From Betaproteobacteria bacterium (GTDB taxonomy: Bacteria; Pseudomonadota; Gammaproteobacteria; Burkholderiales; SG8-39): a stretch of 60,128 bases of DNA. The notes beneath the pieces are model-generated. The model was given only the letters and a program-made list of their open reading frames with translations. It was not told where the DNA came from and did not search any database. The stretch lies in assembly GCA_947482825.1 (NCBI GenBank), contig CANKMT010000021.1, positions 1 through 60,128 on the forward strand, written 5' to 3'. Every line of letters begins with the position of its first letter. The first letter of the stretch is position 1. This document shows positions 34,961 through 43,866 of the stretch, in pieces. Position numbers and translations under genes: made by a program.

Positions 34961-35507
34961 CGGCCAAGGCCTCGCGCAGTTTGGCGATCGCGTACCGCAA
35001 GCAGCTTTTCGCCGCCTGTGGGTCGCTCCCGGTCGCAACCGCAATTTCGGCCACGGTCATGCCGCTTTCTTCATGCAGCAGGAAGGCCTCGCGTTGCAGG
35101 ACCGGAAGCGCTGCGATCGCGGCCAGCATGCGCTCGCCGGTCCGGTTCAGCTCGGCGCGCCTCTCCGGTTGCATCGCTTGCGGCGCCCGTGGTTCCGGCG
35201 CGTCGTCTTCGTCCAAAGACACCGTTTCAAGGCCGCGCCTGCGCCAGTGGTCGATCATGCGGTTGTGCGCAATCGTGTACAGGAATATCGAGAATTTCGC
35301 CTGCGGCTCGTAGCGGCTGCGGGAATCGATCAGCTTCATCCAGACCTCCTGGAACAGTTCTTCGGCGGCGGCGCGGTCCTTGATCGAACGCACCATGAAC
35401 CGGAACAAGCCGCCTTTGTGGCGCGCGTAAAGCGCGGCAAACGACTCCGCGTCGCCGCCGCGATACGCGAGCATCAACTGTTCATCGGACGGCCCGGCTG
35501 GCGGCAT
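34953..35507 (-). CDS. ECF-type RNA polymerase sigma factor
   Basis: A 184-residue ECF sigma factor. Region 2 reads FAALYARHKGGLFRFMVRSI, AAAEELFQEVWMKLI and KFSIFLYTIAHNRMIDHWRR. Region 4 reads RTGERMLAAIAALPVLQREA, then EESGMTVAEIAVATGSDPQA and AKSCLRYAIAKLREAL. Start at Met 35507 (MPPAGPSDEQ); the frame is open far upstream through an antisense stretch and that part is not sigma-like. It overlaps the anti-sigma-like gene and follows a secreted-protein gene by 8 nt. Confidence 0.9.
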   Translation of the reverse strand: MPPAGPSDEQLMLAYRGGDAESFAALYARHKGGLFRFMVRSIKDRAAAEELFQEVWMKLIDSRSRYEPQAKFSIFLYTIAHNRMIDHWRRRGLETVSLDEDDAPEPRAPQAMQPERRAELNRTGERMLAAIAALPVLQREAFLLHEESGMTVAEIAVATGSDPQAAKSCLRYAIAKLREALADE

Positions 35508-35515
35508 GCCCCAGT

Positions 35516-36355
35516 TTACGGGTACGGCTGCGTGTGGGGATACGGTGTCCAACGCGATTGCGTGTCGGGGACGAATCCGGGGAACGGCCGCGGCGTGACA
35601 GGCACGGAAGGCTCGCGGATCACGCCACGCGCGACGAGGTTCCGGTAGCTGTCGTAGTAGATGGCGACGACCTCGGCGGGCGCGCTCGTCGCGCGGTCGA
35701 AGCTGGCATAGGTCACCCGGGAGTCCTCGATGCGCCCGTGGCCGGTGCCGATCTTCTCCTCCGCCTGGCGCGAAAGCAGCGACCCGGCCGATGACGCGAT
35801 CGACGAGCTGTCGGCGCGCGCAGGCGACTCGCTCTTCGCCGCAGGCCCGTCGAAAGGTTGCGGGCGGCTTTCGCGGGCCGCGGGGGGCGCGATGCTGGCC
35901 GGCGGATCGGCGGGCTTCCTGCGGAAGAGCGCAACGCCGATGACCCCGACATCGTCCGGCCGGCCGGTGCGCGCCGCGTAGGAGTCGGGCAATTGCGTGA
36001 AGTAGAAAGCCGCGGTCTGCGCGGTGTTCTTTCGCCATCCGGCGATATCGAACGTTCGATTGGCGGCAAGTACGTATCCCGTCTGATCGGGCCGCGCGGT
36101 CTCGCCCGATACGATGTTCACGCCGTCGACAGACATCACCGCCATTACCTGGTCGGCCGCGCGATTGCGGATCCTGATCTGGTATTCGTTGCCCGGCTTG
36201 CCCGCCACCCAGGCCTTGCCTTCGTGCCAGTACACCTGCAGGTGCCGGTTGTCGGTCCGGTCATGGATCGAAACATCGGCCAGCCGGCCGACCGCGACGG
36301 ATTGCGTTGAAGCAGCGAGCGCAAGCGCCGCGCCGAGGAAGCGGATGACTTTCAT
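35516..36355 (-). CDS. Secreted protein of unknown function upstream of an ECF sigma gene
   Basis: A 279-residue protein with a signal peptide (MKVIRFLGAALALAASTQSV) and AAAGGG at the ribosome-binding site. The first half looks beta-rich (LQVYWHEGKAWVAGKPGNEY, QIRIRNRAADQVMAVMSVDG, FYFTQLPDSYAARTGRPDDV). The second half is low-complexity and ends in a proline/tyrosine tail (TPYPHTQPYP). I do not recognise a named domain. It lies 8 nt before the ECF sigma gene, so it may be a surface or envelope protein made with the sigma/anti-sigma pair. Confidence 0.6.
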   Translation of the reverse strand: MKVIRFLGAALALAASTQSVAVGRLADVSIHDRTDNRHLQVYWHEGKAWVAGKPGNEYQIRIRNRAADQVMAVMSVDGVNIVSGETARPDQTGYVLAANRTFDIAGWRKNTAQTAAFYFTQLPDSYAARTGRPDDVGVIGVALFRRKPADPPASIAPPAARESRPQPFDGPAAKSESPARADSSSIASSAGSLLSRQAEEKIGTGHGRIEDSRVTYASFDRATSAPAEVVAIYYDSYRNLVARGVIREPSVPVTPRPFPGFVPDTQSRWTPYPHTQPYP

Positions 36356-36478
36356 GATCGACCCTTTTCGTGATTGGAAGCCCTGCACCCTGTTGAACGC
36401 GGGGGCCGGGAAAAGGGGTTAAACTACTAGCCTGTTTTTTGCTTTGAACCGGGGATTACCTCTTTTTGAATCGCGGAA

Positions 36479-36880
36479 ATGACAACGAAATCCATCATCC
36501 CCATCAAGAACTCGACGCCCAAGAACAAGTACGACTGCCTCAAGTGCCCCGGATATTGCTGCAGCTACCCACTGATCGAAGTCACCAAACGCGACATTGC
36601 GCGGGTCGCGAAGCACTTCGACTTGTCGGTCGAAAAGGCGCGCAAGAAGTTCTTCCGCTATGACCGCAGCGAGAAAAGCTGGGTGCTGCGCCAGAAGAAG
36701 GACGAGCATTTCAAGAAGATCTGCCGGTTCTTCGACACCGAAGAGCGCCGCTGCACGATCTACACGGCCCGGCCCGGCGTGTGCCGCGACTACCCGGGCG
36801 AGCCGCATTGCGGCTATTACAGCTTTCTACAGTTCGAGCGCGAACACCAGGATGACCCGGAGTTCGTAGCAACGACTTGA
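36479..36880 (+). CDS. YkgJ-family cysteine-cluster protein
   Basis: A 133-residue protein with the YkgJ/UPF0153 Cys pattern: CLKCPGYCCSYP, then CRFFDTEERRCTIYTARPGV and CRDYPGEPHC. These Cys probably bind a metal or iron-sulfur cluster. The function is not established. It stands alone on the plus strand and ends one base before the convergent TPP-enzyme gene. Confidence 0.85.
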   Translation: MTTKSIIPIKNSTPKNKYDCLKCPGYCCSYPLIEVTKRDIARVAKHFDLSVEKARKKFFRYDRSEKSWVLRQKKDEHFKKICRFFDTEERRCTIYTARPGVCRDYPGEPHCGYYSFLQFEREHQDDPEFVATT

Positions 36881-38557
36881 TTACTTCTTTTGGGCGGCTG
36901 CGCGTAGCGCCGAGAGCGTAGTCGTAGGGGTAATGGCTTCGGGGTCCAGCCGCAGCTCGATCAGTGCGGGTTTGTTGGACGCCGTTGCGCGCGCGAGGGC
37001 GGGCGCGAAAGCCTCCGTGGTGTCGACCATCTCGCCAAACGCGCCGTAAGCGCGCGCCAGCGCGGCAAAGTCCGGGTTCATCAACTCGGTGCCCGAAACC
37101 CGTGCGGGGTACTCCCTTTCCTGGTGCATGCGGATCGTGCCGTACATGCCGTTGTTCACGACGACGATGATGACGTTCGCCCCGTACTGCATGGCGGTCG
37201 CGAGTTCCTGGCCGTTCATGAGGAAATCGCCGTCGCCCGCGAAGGCCACCACCGTCCGGCCCGGCTCTGCAATCTTGGCGCTGATCGCGGCTGGCACGCC
37301 GTAGCCCATCGAACCGTTCGTGGGCGCGAGCTGCGTGCGAAAACCGCGGTAGTGATAGTAGCGGTGCACCCAGGTCGCGAAATTGCCCGCGCCGTTGCAG
37401 ATGATCGCATCCTCAGGCAGCGTTTCGCGCAGACCCTTGATGATTTCCCCGTACTGCAGCTTGCCCGGCAAAGGCTTGGGTTCGCAGTAGGCGAGAAAGT
37501 TCTGGCGCGCCTCCCCGGTGCCCTTGCGCCATTTGGCGCCATCGAGCTCGAGGCTGCCCAGCGCATCCACGAACTGTGGATACCCCGAGTTCACGAGCAC
37601 CGCGCCCTGGTAGACGCGGCCGAGCTCCTCCGCCCCGGCATGCACATGGATCAGTGTCTGCCGCGGGACCGGCACATCGAATAGCGTATAGGCGCTGCTC
37701 GTCATCTCGCCGAGCCGCGCGCCGACGACCATCACGAGGTCCGAATCCTTGATGCGTTGCGCGAGGTTCGGGTCGATGCCGATTCCGACATGCCCCGCAT
37801 ACGAGGCGGAGCGGTTGTCGAGCAGGTCCTGGCAGCGGAACGACGCGCCGGCCGCGAGGTTGTGTTTCTCGAGGAAAACCCGCATCGCTTCAACCGAAGC
37901 CTTGGTCCAGCCGCTGCCGCCGAGGATCACGAACGGGCGCTCGGCCGCCGACAACAATCTGCCGATTTCGCGCATATCCGCTGGGTCGGGCGCGGCCCGC
38001 ACGGTCTTGTAGTGCGGCGCATCGGCCACCGCGGCCTGCGAGAAAAGCATGTCCTCGGGCAGCGCGAGCACCACCGGCCCAGGCCGGCCCGCCATCGCGG
38101 TGTGGAATGCATGGCTCACATATTCGGGGATGCGTTCGGTGCGATCGATCTGCGCGACCCACTTCGCCATCGGCCCGTACATGCGACGGTAGTCGATCTC
38201 CTGGAAAGCCTCGCGCTCGACGATATCGTTGCCGACCTGACCGATGAACATGACGAGCGGCGTGGAATCCTGGAACGCGGTATGGACGCCGACCGCGCCG
38301 TTGGTCGCCCCGGGGCCGCGTGTGACGAAAAGGACGCCCGGCTTGCCGGTGAGCTTGCCGTAAGCGTCGGCCATGTAGGACGCACCGCCCTCCTGCCTGC
38401 AGATGACGAACTTGAGCTTGTCGCGCACGTCGTAGATGCCGTCGAGCACGGGCAGGAAGCTTTCGCCGGGCACGCCGAACGCGAGCTCGACGCCGTGGCC
38501 GACGAGCGCATCGGCAAGGATCTTCCCGCCGTGGCGGGTCTTCAGGTCGGGCTTCAT
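36881..38557 (-). CDS. Thiamine-pyrophosphate enzyme, acetolactate synthase large-subunit-like
   Basis: A 558-residue TPP enzyme with the three acetolactate-synthase-type domains. Catalytic Glu is in CRQEGGASYMADAYGKLTG; the central domain has ERPFVILGGSGW; the cofactor motif GDGDFLMNGQELATA runs through to VVVNNGMYG. True IlvB usually sits beside ilvN/ilvC, which are absent here. Another 2-keto-acid carboligase or decarboxylase is more likely. The start overlaps the upstream lipase stop (ATGA). Third gene of the NIPSNAP - lipase - TPP run. Confidence 0.82.
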   Translation of the reverse strand: MKPDLKTRHGGKILADALVGHGVELAFGVPGESFLPVLDGIYDVRDKLKFVICRQEGGASYMADAYGKLTGKPGVLFVTRGPGATNGAVGVHTAFQDSTPLVMFIGQVGNDIVEREAFQEIDYRRMYGPMAKWVAQIDRTERIPEYVSHAFHTAMAGRPGPVVLALPEDMLFSQAAVADAPHYKTVRAAPDPADMREIGRLLSAAERPFVILGGSGWTKASVEAMRVFLEKHNLAAGASFRCQDLLDNRSASYAGHVGIGIDPNLAQRIKDSDLVMVVGARLGEMTSSAYTLFDVPVPRQTLIHVHAGAEELGRVYQGAVLVNSGYPQFVDALGSLELDGAKWRKGTGEARQNFLAYCEPKPLPGKLQYGEIIKGLRETLPEDAIICNGAGNFATWVHRYYHYRGFRTQLAPTNGSMGYGVPAAISAKIAEPGRTVVAFAGDGDFLMNGQELATAMQYGANVIIVVVNNGMYGTIRMHQEREYPARVSGTELMNPDFAALARAYGAFGEMVDTTEAFAPALARATASNKPALIELRLDPEAITPTTTLSALRAAAQKK

Positions 38558-39513
38558 GCAGGCACCTCGCTTGGATTGAATGCGCCGCGCAACGCTGCGC
38601 AGCACGCACCCATTGCTTCGTTGGCAGTATCGAGCACGCCTCCCATGAGGAGAAAGCCGTGCACCATGTCGGGAAAATCCCGGTACTCGGTCTTCACGCC
38701 CTGGGCCGCAAGGCGCTCCGCGTAGGCGCGTCCTTCGTCGACCAGCGGATCGTAGCCGGCCGTGAGCACAAAAGCAGGCGGCAGCCCCGCAAGGCTCGTC
38801 GCCACCAGGGGCGAAGCGCGCCAGTCGAGCCAGTCGGCTTCGTTCGGCACATAGTGACCGCGAAAATAGTTCAAGACCTTGCGCGTGAGCAGGTAGCCCT
38901 CCGCATTGCGGACGTGCGAATCGTGGCCGCTGCGCTGGTCGGTCGCAGGATAGATCAACAGTTGGAAACACGGCAGCGGTTGGCGCGATTCGCGAGCATC
39001 GATGCACACGACCGCTGCGAGGTTGCCCCCCGCGCTGTCGCCGCCGACCGCAATTCGCTTCGGATCGACGCCGAGCGTCGCCGCCTGCGCCATGAGGTAG
39101 CGCGTCGCCGCGATGCAATCGTCGACCGCGGCCGGGAACCGCGCTTCCGGCGCCAGCCGATACTCCACCGAAAACACCATGCATCGCGCCCCGTTCGAAA
39201 GCTGCCTGCACGCCACGTCATGGGTATCCAGGTCGCCGATCACCCAACCGCCGCCATGAAAGAAAACGAGGGCCGGCAGGACCGCGTCTTTTGCGCTTCC
39301 CGAGGGCCGGTAGGCCCGGACCGGCAATGGCCCTCCAGGCCCCGAAACCAGCAGCAGCGTAACCGCGGCCATCTCAGGCGCTGCTGGTGAAGTCACGCCG
39401 CGCGTGTCGCGATACACCCGGCGCGCAACCACCGGCGGCAATTCGTGGTACGGCGGAAGTGGCGAGCGCGCCACGCGCTCGAGCAGGACCGACACTTGCG
39501 CATGCACGCTCAT
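38554..39513 (-). CDS. HSL-family alpha/beta hydrolase (lipase/esterase)
   Basis: A 319-residue hormone-sensitive-lipase-type hydrolase: the oxyanion motif FFHGGGWVIGD, the nucleophile GGDSAGGNLA, Asp in TAGYDPLVDEG and His in MVHGFLLMGG. It hydrolyses short-chain esters in the family; the substrate here is unknown. Start at Met 39513 overlaps the NIPSNAP stop (ATGA), and the stop overlaps the TPP-enzyme start. All three genes are translationally coupled. Confidence 0.88.
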   Translation of the reverse strand: MSVHAQVSVLLERVARSPLPPYHELPPVVARRVYRDTRGVTSPAAPEMAAVTLLLVSGPGGPLPVRAYRPSGSAKDAVLPALVFFHGGGWVIGDLDTHDVACRQLSNGARCMVFSVEYRLAPEARFPAAVDDCIAATRYLMAQAATLGVDPKRIAVGGDSAGGNLAAVVCIDARESRQPLPCFQLLIYPATDQRSGHDSHVRNAEGYLLTRKVLNYFRGHYVPNEADWLDWRASPLVATSLAGLPPAFVLTAGYDPLVDEGRAYAERLAAQGVKTEYRDFPDMVHGFLLMGGVLDTANEAMGACCAALRGAFNPSEVPA

Positions 39514-39854
39514 GCGGAGTTCGCCGCGAGCATCTTTGCCAGGCGCTCCTTGAAGAAAGGCGCGGGCTTCATGATGCGAGTGTCCTGCGTAACCACCAGC
39601 GGCCGGATCTTCGCCACATAGGCCTGCCACGCCGGGTCCGCCTGCATCGCGGCGCGGCATTGGTCGCGCTGGTTGAGGTCGTCGTAGGCCCAGAGATGGA
39701 TGACCGTGTTCTGCATCCCGACTTCCGTCGCGTAGTAACCGACCATGTGCGGCAGGTGCTTCAGCTGGGTCGGCATTCCCTCGGATTCGTAGATCCTGAA
39801 GTACTCGGCGACCTTCCCCGGGTGCAGAAGGTAAATGCGTTCTTCGACGTACAT
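39510..39854 (-). CDS. NIPSNAP-family protein
   Basis: A 114-residue dimeric alpha/beta-barrel-type protein of the NIPSNAP family. The strings EERIYLLHPGKVAEYFRIY, GYYATEVGMQNTVIHLWAYD and IMKPAPFF fit. The function of bacterial members is mostly unknown. It is the first gene of the NIPSNAP - lipase - TPP operon and is divergent from the CoA-binding gene, with 120 nt between for promoters. Confidence 0.85.
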   Translation of the reverse strand: MYVEERIYLLHPGKVAEYFRIYESEGMPTQLKHLPHMVGYYATEVGMQNTVIHLWAYDDLNQRDQCRAAMQADPAWQAYVAKIRPLVVTQDTRIMKPAPFFKERLAKMLAANSA

Positions 39855-39974
39855 CGGACCTCTCCTGGGGGCACTACGCGGGGCACTACGCGGGTGGAAA
39901 CCGGCAAACGCGCGGGTCTGTCGCCAGCGAGGCGATTATATAATCCGGTCCCAAGCATCACCGGCTGTTTCGCC

Positions 39975-40451
39975 ATGCACGAAACCGACATCGCAACGCT
40001 GCGCCGCATCCTCAAGGAGTCCCGCACGATTGCGGTCGTCGGGCTGTCGGCCAACTGGTACCGCCCGAGCTACTTCGCGGCGAAATACATGATGGAGCAC
40101 GGCTACCGCATCATTCCGGTCAATCCCCAGTACCCGGAGGTGCTCGGACAGAAGTGCTACGCGTCGCTGCGCGATATTCCCGGCAAGGTCGACATCGTCG
40201 ATTGTTTCCAGAAAACCGAGCGCATCCTGCCGCTGGCCGAAGAAGCGATCGCGATCGGCGCGAAGGTCCTGTGGCAGCAAATCGGCGTGACCAACGAGGA
40301 GGCGGATCGCCGGGCGCGTGCCGCCGGCCTCGATTCGGTGATGAACCGGTGCGTGAAGATCGAGCACGGGCGCCTGTTCGGCGGGCTTAACTGGGTCGGC
40401 GTGAACACGCGGGTGATCTCCGCCAAGAGGCCGCAGGTCCTCCCATACTGA
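39975..40451 (+). CDS. CoA-binding (Rossmann) domain protein
   Basis: A 158-residue single CoA-binding domain of the succinyl-CoA-synthetase-alpha type: TIAVVGLSANWYRPSY, HGYRIIPVNPQY, VDIVDCFQKTERILPL and LWQQIGVTNEEADRRA. A conserved Cys sits in MNRCVKIEH. Function unknown; such proteins (YccU-like) bind CoA. I chose the Met at 39975; upstream in-frame sequence is not conserved-looking. Confidence 0.85.
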   Translation: MHETDIATLRRILKESRTIAVVGLSANWYRPSYFAAKYMMEHGYRIIPVNPQYPEVLGQKCYASLRDIPGKVDIVDCFQKTERILPLAEEAIAIGAKVLWQQIGVTNEEADRRARAAGLDSVMNRCVKIEHGRLFGGLNWVGVNTRVISAKRPQVLPY

Positions 40452-40456
40452 CGACA

Positions 40457-40470
40457 CGCTTACGTAAGCG
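40457..40470. promoter_or_regulatory. 14-bp perfect palindrome
   Basis: CGCTTACGTAAGCG is a perfect 14-bp palindrome in the 158-nt gap between the CoA-binding gene and the AraC-type regulator. No T-run follows, so an operator is more likely than a terminator. The gap also holds a second GTAAG-containing stretch about 25 nt downstream. Confidence 0.35.
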
Positions 40471-40609
40471 CTTATTGGGCATTCCCGTAAGTGACCACTT
40501 TCATATCTCAATTTAACCCCTTGAATCGGGATATCCTTCCATCCACCGCTGGCGCCCCGGCAGCGCGGAAGTTATTCTTCCCGCTCAATAGCGGAATCGA
40601 TGCCCGACC

Positions 40610-41530
40610 ATGAATGCACTGCGTTTTTTCGAAGGTAGATTTGGCCGCGTAGTCCTGACGGATTCGACCCCCGCGCAGGCCGAACACACGCATGCAGAGC
40701 ACCAGTTGGCCCTCAAGTACGACGGCGCCGACCGCCATTTCGTGATCGGCGGAGAGCGCGAGGTCCTGACCCGCAACGACATCCTGTTCATCAATGCCCA
40801 GCGGCCGCACGAGGCCCTTGCCAACGCAGATGGCTCCAGCGCCCGGTTGCTGTTGATGAACATCTCGCCGGATTGGCTGGCGCAGACTTTTCCCGCAATG
40901 TTCCGCAGCCCGGACCAAGGCCCCCACCCGCGTACTCTCGACGTGGTGACACCGCATATCCGCAAGGTCGCCGACGCTATGGCGATCGACATGATGAACG
41001 ACCGCTTCCCTCCGGCCGACCGCCTCGAGTTCATGGTCCAGGAACTGATCCAGTCGATAATCGACAGCTACATTGCCAAGCGGCGTTCGACTTCCCCGAT
41101 GTGGCGGGGCTCGAAATTCGCCGATTCGCGCATCCGGCGGGCCATTGCGCTTCTGCGCGCCAGGCCGAACAAGGACGTGAACATGGATGACGTCGCGGCG
41201 CAGGTCGGCCTGTCGCGCTCGCGCTTCTACGACCTGTTCCAGATTTGCACCGGCCGCTCGCCGCGCGAATATCTCGACATGCTGTGCGTCGAGACCGCGA
41301 TCACGCGGCTGTCGACTTCGGACACCAAGATCGGCGACGTCTCCGCCGAACTCGGGTTTTCGGCGCAAAGCAACTTCACGCGGTTCTTCCTGAACCAGGT
41401 CGGCGCTTCTCCTTCCGAGTACCGGCGCTTCTCCTCGGCCGGCCTTTCCGGCTGGGACTCGCCATCGGCATCGGCCTCCGCGCCCGGATTGCCGCCGTTC
41501 GACGCAGGTATGCTCGAACCGGCCAAGTAG
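40610..41530 (+). CDS. AraC-family transcriptional regulator
   Basis: A 306-residue regulator. The N-terminal half is a cupin-like sensing domain (HTHAEHQLALKYDG, NDILFINAQRPHEALAN). The C-terminal half is a double helix-turn-helix: VNMDDVAAQVGLSRSRFYDL and TKIGDVSAELGFSAQSNFTR, with FLNQVGASPSEYRR. It sits 4 nt before an HTD2-like hydratase gene on the same strand, which it probably controls along with itself. The ligand is unknown. Confidence 0.88.
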   Translation: MNALRFFEGRFGRVVLTDSTPAQAEHTHAEHQLALKYDGADRHFVIGGEREVLTRNDILFINAQRPHEALANADGSSARLLLMNISPDWLAQTFPAMFRSPDQGPHPRTLDVVTPHIRKVADAMAIDMMNDRFPPADRLEFMVQELIQSIIDSYIAKRRSTSPMWRGSKFADSRIRRAIALLRARPNKDVNMDDVAAQVGLSRSRFYDLFQICTGRSPREYLDMLCVETAITRLSTSDTKIGDVSAELGFSAQSNFTRFFLNQVGASPSEYRRFSSAGLSGWDSPSASASAPGLPPFDAGMLEPAK

Positions 41531-41534
41531 GCCG

Positions 41535-42374
41535 ATGCCGGTGATCGATTCTTCGGCCCTCGCCGCCTGGGTGGGCCGCACCGAAGTCCGCGAGGACCAC
41601 ATTTCGGAGCGCAACGCGCAGCTGCTCGCGGCGACGCTCGACCGCGATGCGGTGCCGGCAAACGGCGAGGCTTTGCCGCCGCTGTGGCACTGGACGTATT
41701 TCGTGCCGACCGCACGCACCGCCGAGATCGAGGCGGATGGCCACCCGAAACGGGGCGGGTTCCTGCCCGCGGTGCCGCTTCCGCGCCGAATGTGGGCCGG
41801 AGGGCGTCTCACGTTCGCCAAACCGCTCGCGGTCGGCGAGCGGGCGACCCGGCGATCCACCATCCGCGACGTTTCGGCCAAGCACGGCAAGACCGGGACG
41901 CTTGTGTTCGTGAAAGTCCTCCACGAGATCGAAGGTGAAAGCGGCCTCGCCATCTCGGAGGAGCAGGACATCGTCTTTCGCGAAGCGGCAAGCGGACCTG
42001 CGGCTGCGCCCCCGGCGGCCCCCGGAGATGCACAATGGTCCGACGGGATCGAACCCGGCCCGGTGCTGCTTTTCCGCTATTCCGCGCTTACCTTCAACAG
42101 CCACCGCATTCACTACGACCAACCGTACGCGACCGGTGTCGAAGGCTATCCGGGCCTGTTGGTGCATGGCCCCCTCTCGGCCACCCTGCTCGTCGAATCT
42201 CTGGCCAGGCGCACGACCCGGGCGCTCAAGAGCTTCTCTTTCCGTGGCGTGAGCCCGCTCACCGGCGGCGCGCGAATCACCTTCAACGGCCGCATCGAAG
42301 GGGATCGTGCGCTCCTCTGGGCGGCGAATGCCGATGGGCGCCTTGCAATGACAGCCGAGGCGACATTGGCATAA
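41535..42374 (+). CDS. HTD2-like / mesaconyl-C4-CoA hydratase-type dehydratase
   Basis: A 279-residue double hot-dog protein with an N-terminal FAS1-type dehydratase half (WHWTYFVPTARTAEIEADGH, RMWAGGRLTFAKPL). The C-terminal half carries the hydratase signature YSALTFNSHRIHYDQPYATG and EGYPGLLVHGPL; the His in SHRIHYD and the Asp nearby are catalytic in the family. Relatives hydrate mesaconyl-C4-CoA or act on fungal-type beta-hydroxyacyl thioesters. It is directly preceded by an AraC regulator. Confidence 0.82.
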   Translation: MPVIDSSALAAWVGRTEVREDHISERNAQLLAATLDRDAVPANGEALPPLWHWTYFVPTARTAEIEADGHPKRGGFLPAVPLPRRMWAGGRLTFAKPLAVGERATRRSTIRDVSAKHGKTGTLVFVKVLHEIEGESGLAISEEQDIVFREAASGPAAAPPAAPGDAQWSDGIEPGPVLLFRYSALTFNSHRIHYDQPYATGVEGYPGLLVHGPLSATLLVESLARRTTRALKSFSFRGVSPLTGGARITFNGRIEGDRALLWAANADGRLAMTAEATLA

Positions 42375-42438
42375 GCCGATCGGCCTTGCCAGTGGCACAT
42401 GGCTTGCTTAGAGTGAGCCATCCTCAAGAGACCGTTTC

Positions 42439-43866
42439 ATGGCCGCCCAAGTCCAGCACTACGATGAAATGAACCTGCCTGGCGCCGGCGGGCGGCGGGT
42501 GCGCGAGCACTACGGGCCGCTGGTCGAATGGCTCGCGGCGATGCCGCCGGAGCGCGTGGCCGAAAAGCGGCGCGAGGCGGACCTGCTGTTCCATCGCGTC
42601 GGCATCACCTTCGCGGTCTATGGCGACGAGGCGGGCTCCGAGCGGCTGATCCCGTTCGACACCATCCCGCGCATCATCCCGATCGCAGAATGGGAAATAC
42701 TCGCCAAAGGGCTCACGCAGCGGGTCACCGCGCTCAACCATTTCCTGCACGACATCTACCACGAGCAGCGGATTCTCAAAGCGGGCGTGATCCCGTCCGA
42801 GCAGGTGCTGACCAACGAGGCCTATCAGGTCTCGATGATCGGCCTGGAGCTGCCAAACCATGTCTATTCGCACATTGCAGGCATCGACCTGATCCGCCAC
42901 GAGGACGGAAGCTACTACGTGCTCGAGGACAACCTGCGCACGCCCTCGGGCGTGTCCTACATGCTCGAGAACCGCAAGATGATGATGCGGCTCTTCCCGG
43001 AACTGTTCGCCACCCAGTCGGTGCTCCCGGTAGAGCACTACCCGGGCCTGCTGCTCGAGACGCTGCGCGCCTCGGCCCCTGGCGAGATGCGCGAACCCAC
43101 CGTCGTTGTGCTCACGCCGGGCCAGCACAACAGCGCGTATTTCGAGCACGCCTTCCTGGCGCAGCAAATGGGCGTCGAACTGGTGGAGGGCGCGGACCTA
43201 TTCGTCAAGGACGGCCGCGTCTACATGCGCACCACCGGCGGCCGCCAGCGCGTCGACGTCATCTATCGGCGGGTGGACGACACCTACCTCGATCCGCTCA
43301 CCTTCCGCCCAGACTCTTTTCTGGGCGTGCCCGGACTCCTATCGGTCTACCGCGCGGGCAACGTGAGCCTGGCGAATGCGCTCGGTACCGGTGTCGCAGA
43401 CGACAAGTCGACCTACCCCTATGTGCCGGACATGGTGCGGTTCTACCTGAGCGAAGAGCCGATTCTCAAGAACGTCCCTACCTGGCAGCTCAAAAAACCC
43501 GACGACCTCGCCCATGTGATGGACAACCTCGCCAAGCTCGTGGTGAAGGAAGTGCAGGGCTCCGGCGGCTACGGCATGCTGATCGGCCCGACCTCGGCCA
43601 AGAAGGAGGTCGAGGCCTACCGCGGGCGCATCCTCGCCAACCCGGCAAACTACATCGCGCAGCCGACGCTTTCGCTGTCGACCTGCCCGACCTTCGTCGA
43701 GCAAGGCATCGCGCCGCGCCATATCGACCTGCGCCCGTTCGTGCTTTCTTCCAAGGACGTGAAGTTCGTCCCGGGCGGCCTCACGCGCGTGGCGCTCAAG
43801 GAAGGCTCGCTGGTGGTGAATTCGTCCCAGGGCGGCGGAACTAAAGATACTTGGGTGGTGGAGTAG
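42439..43866 (+). CDS. Circularly permuted ATP-grasp protein of the Anbu operon
   Basis: A 475-residue protein of the COG2308 type. Key strings are NEAYQVSMIGLELPNHVYSH, YYVLEDNLRTPSGVSYMLEN, GVELVEGADLFVKDG and VVKEVQGSGGYGMLIGP. ATP-grasp enzymes join acids to amines through acyl phosphates, and this group may build a small peptide or modify protein; the substrate is unknown. First gene of the conserved set ATP-grasp - alpha-E - transglutaminase-like - Anbu. Its stop overlaps the next GTG by one base. Confidence 0.9.
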   Translation: MAAQVQHYDEMNLPGAGGRRVREHYGPLVEWLAAMPPERVAEKRREADLLFHRVGITFAVYGDEAGSERLIPFDTIPRIIPIAEWEILAKGLTQRVTALNHFLHDIYHEQRILKAGVIPSEQVLTNEAYQVSMIGLELPNHVYSHIAGIDLIRHEDGSYYVLEDNLRTPSGVSYMLENRKMMMRLFPELFATQSVLPVEHYPGLLLETLRASAPGEMREPTVVVLTPGQHNSAYFEHAFLAQQMGVELVEGADLFVKDGRVYMRTTGGRQRVDVIYRRVDDTYLDPLTFRPDSFLGVPGLLSVYRAGNVSLANALGTGVADDKSTYPYVPDMVRFYLSEEPILKNVPTWQLKKPDDLAHVMDNLAKLVVKEVQGSGGYGMLIGPTSAKKEVEAYRGRILANPANYIAQPTLSLSTCPTFVEQGIAPRHIDLRPFVLSSKDVKFVPGGLTRVALKEGSLVVNSSQGGGTKDTWVVE

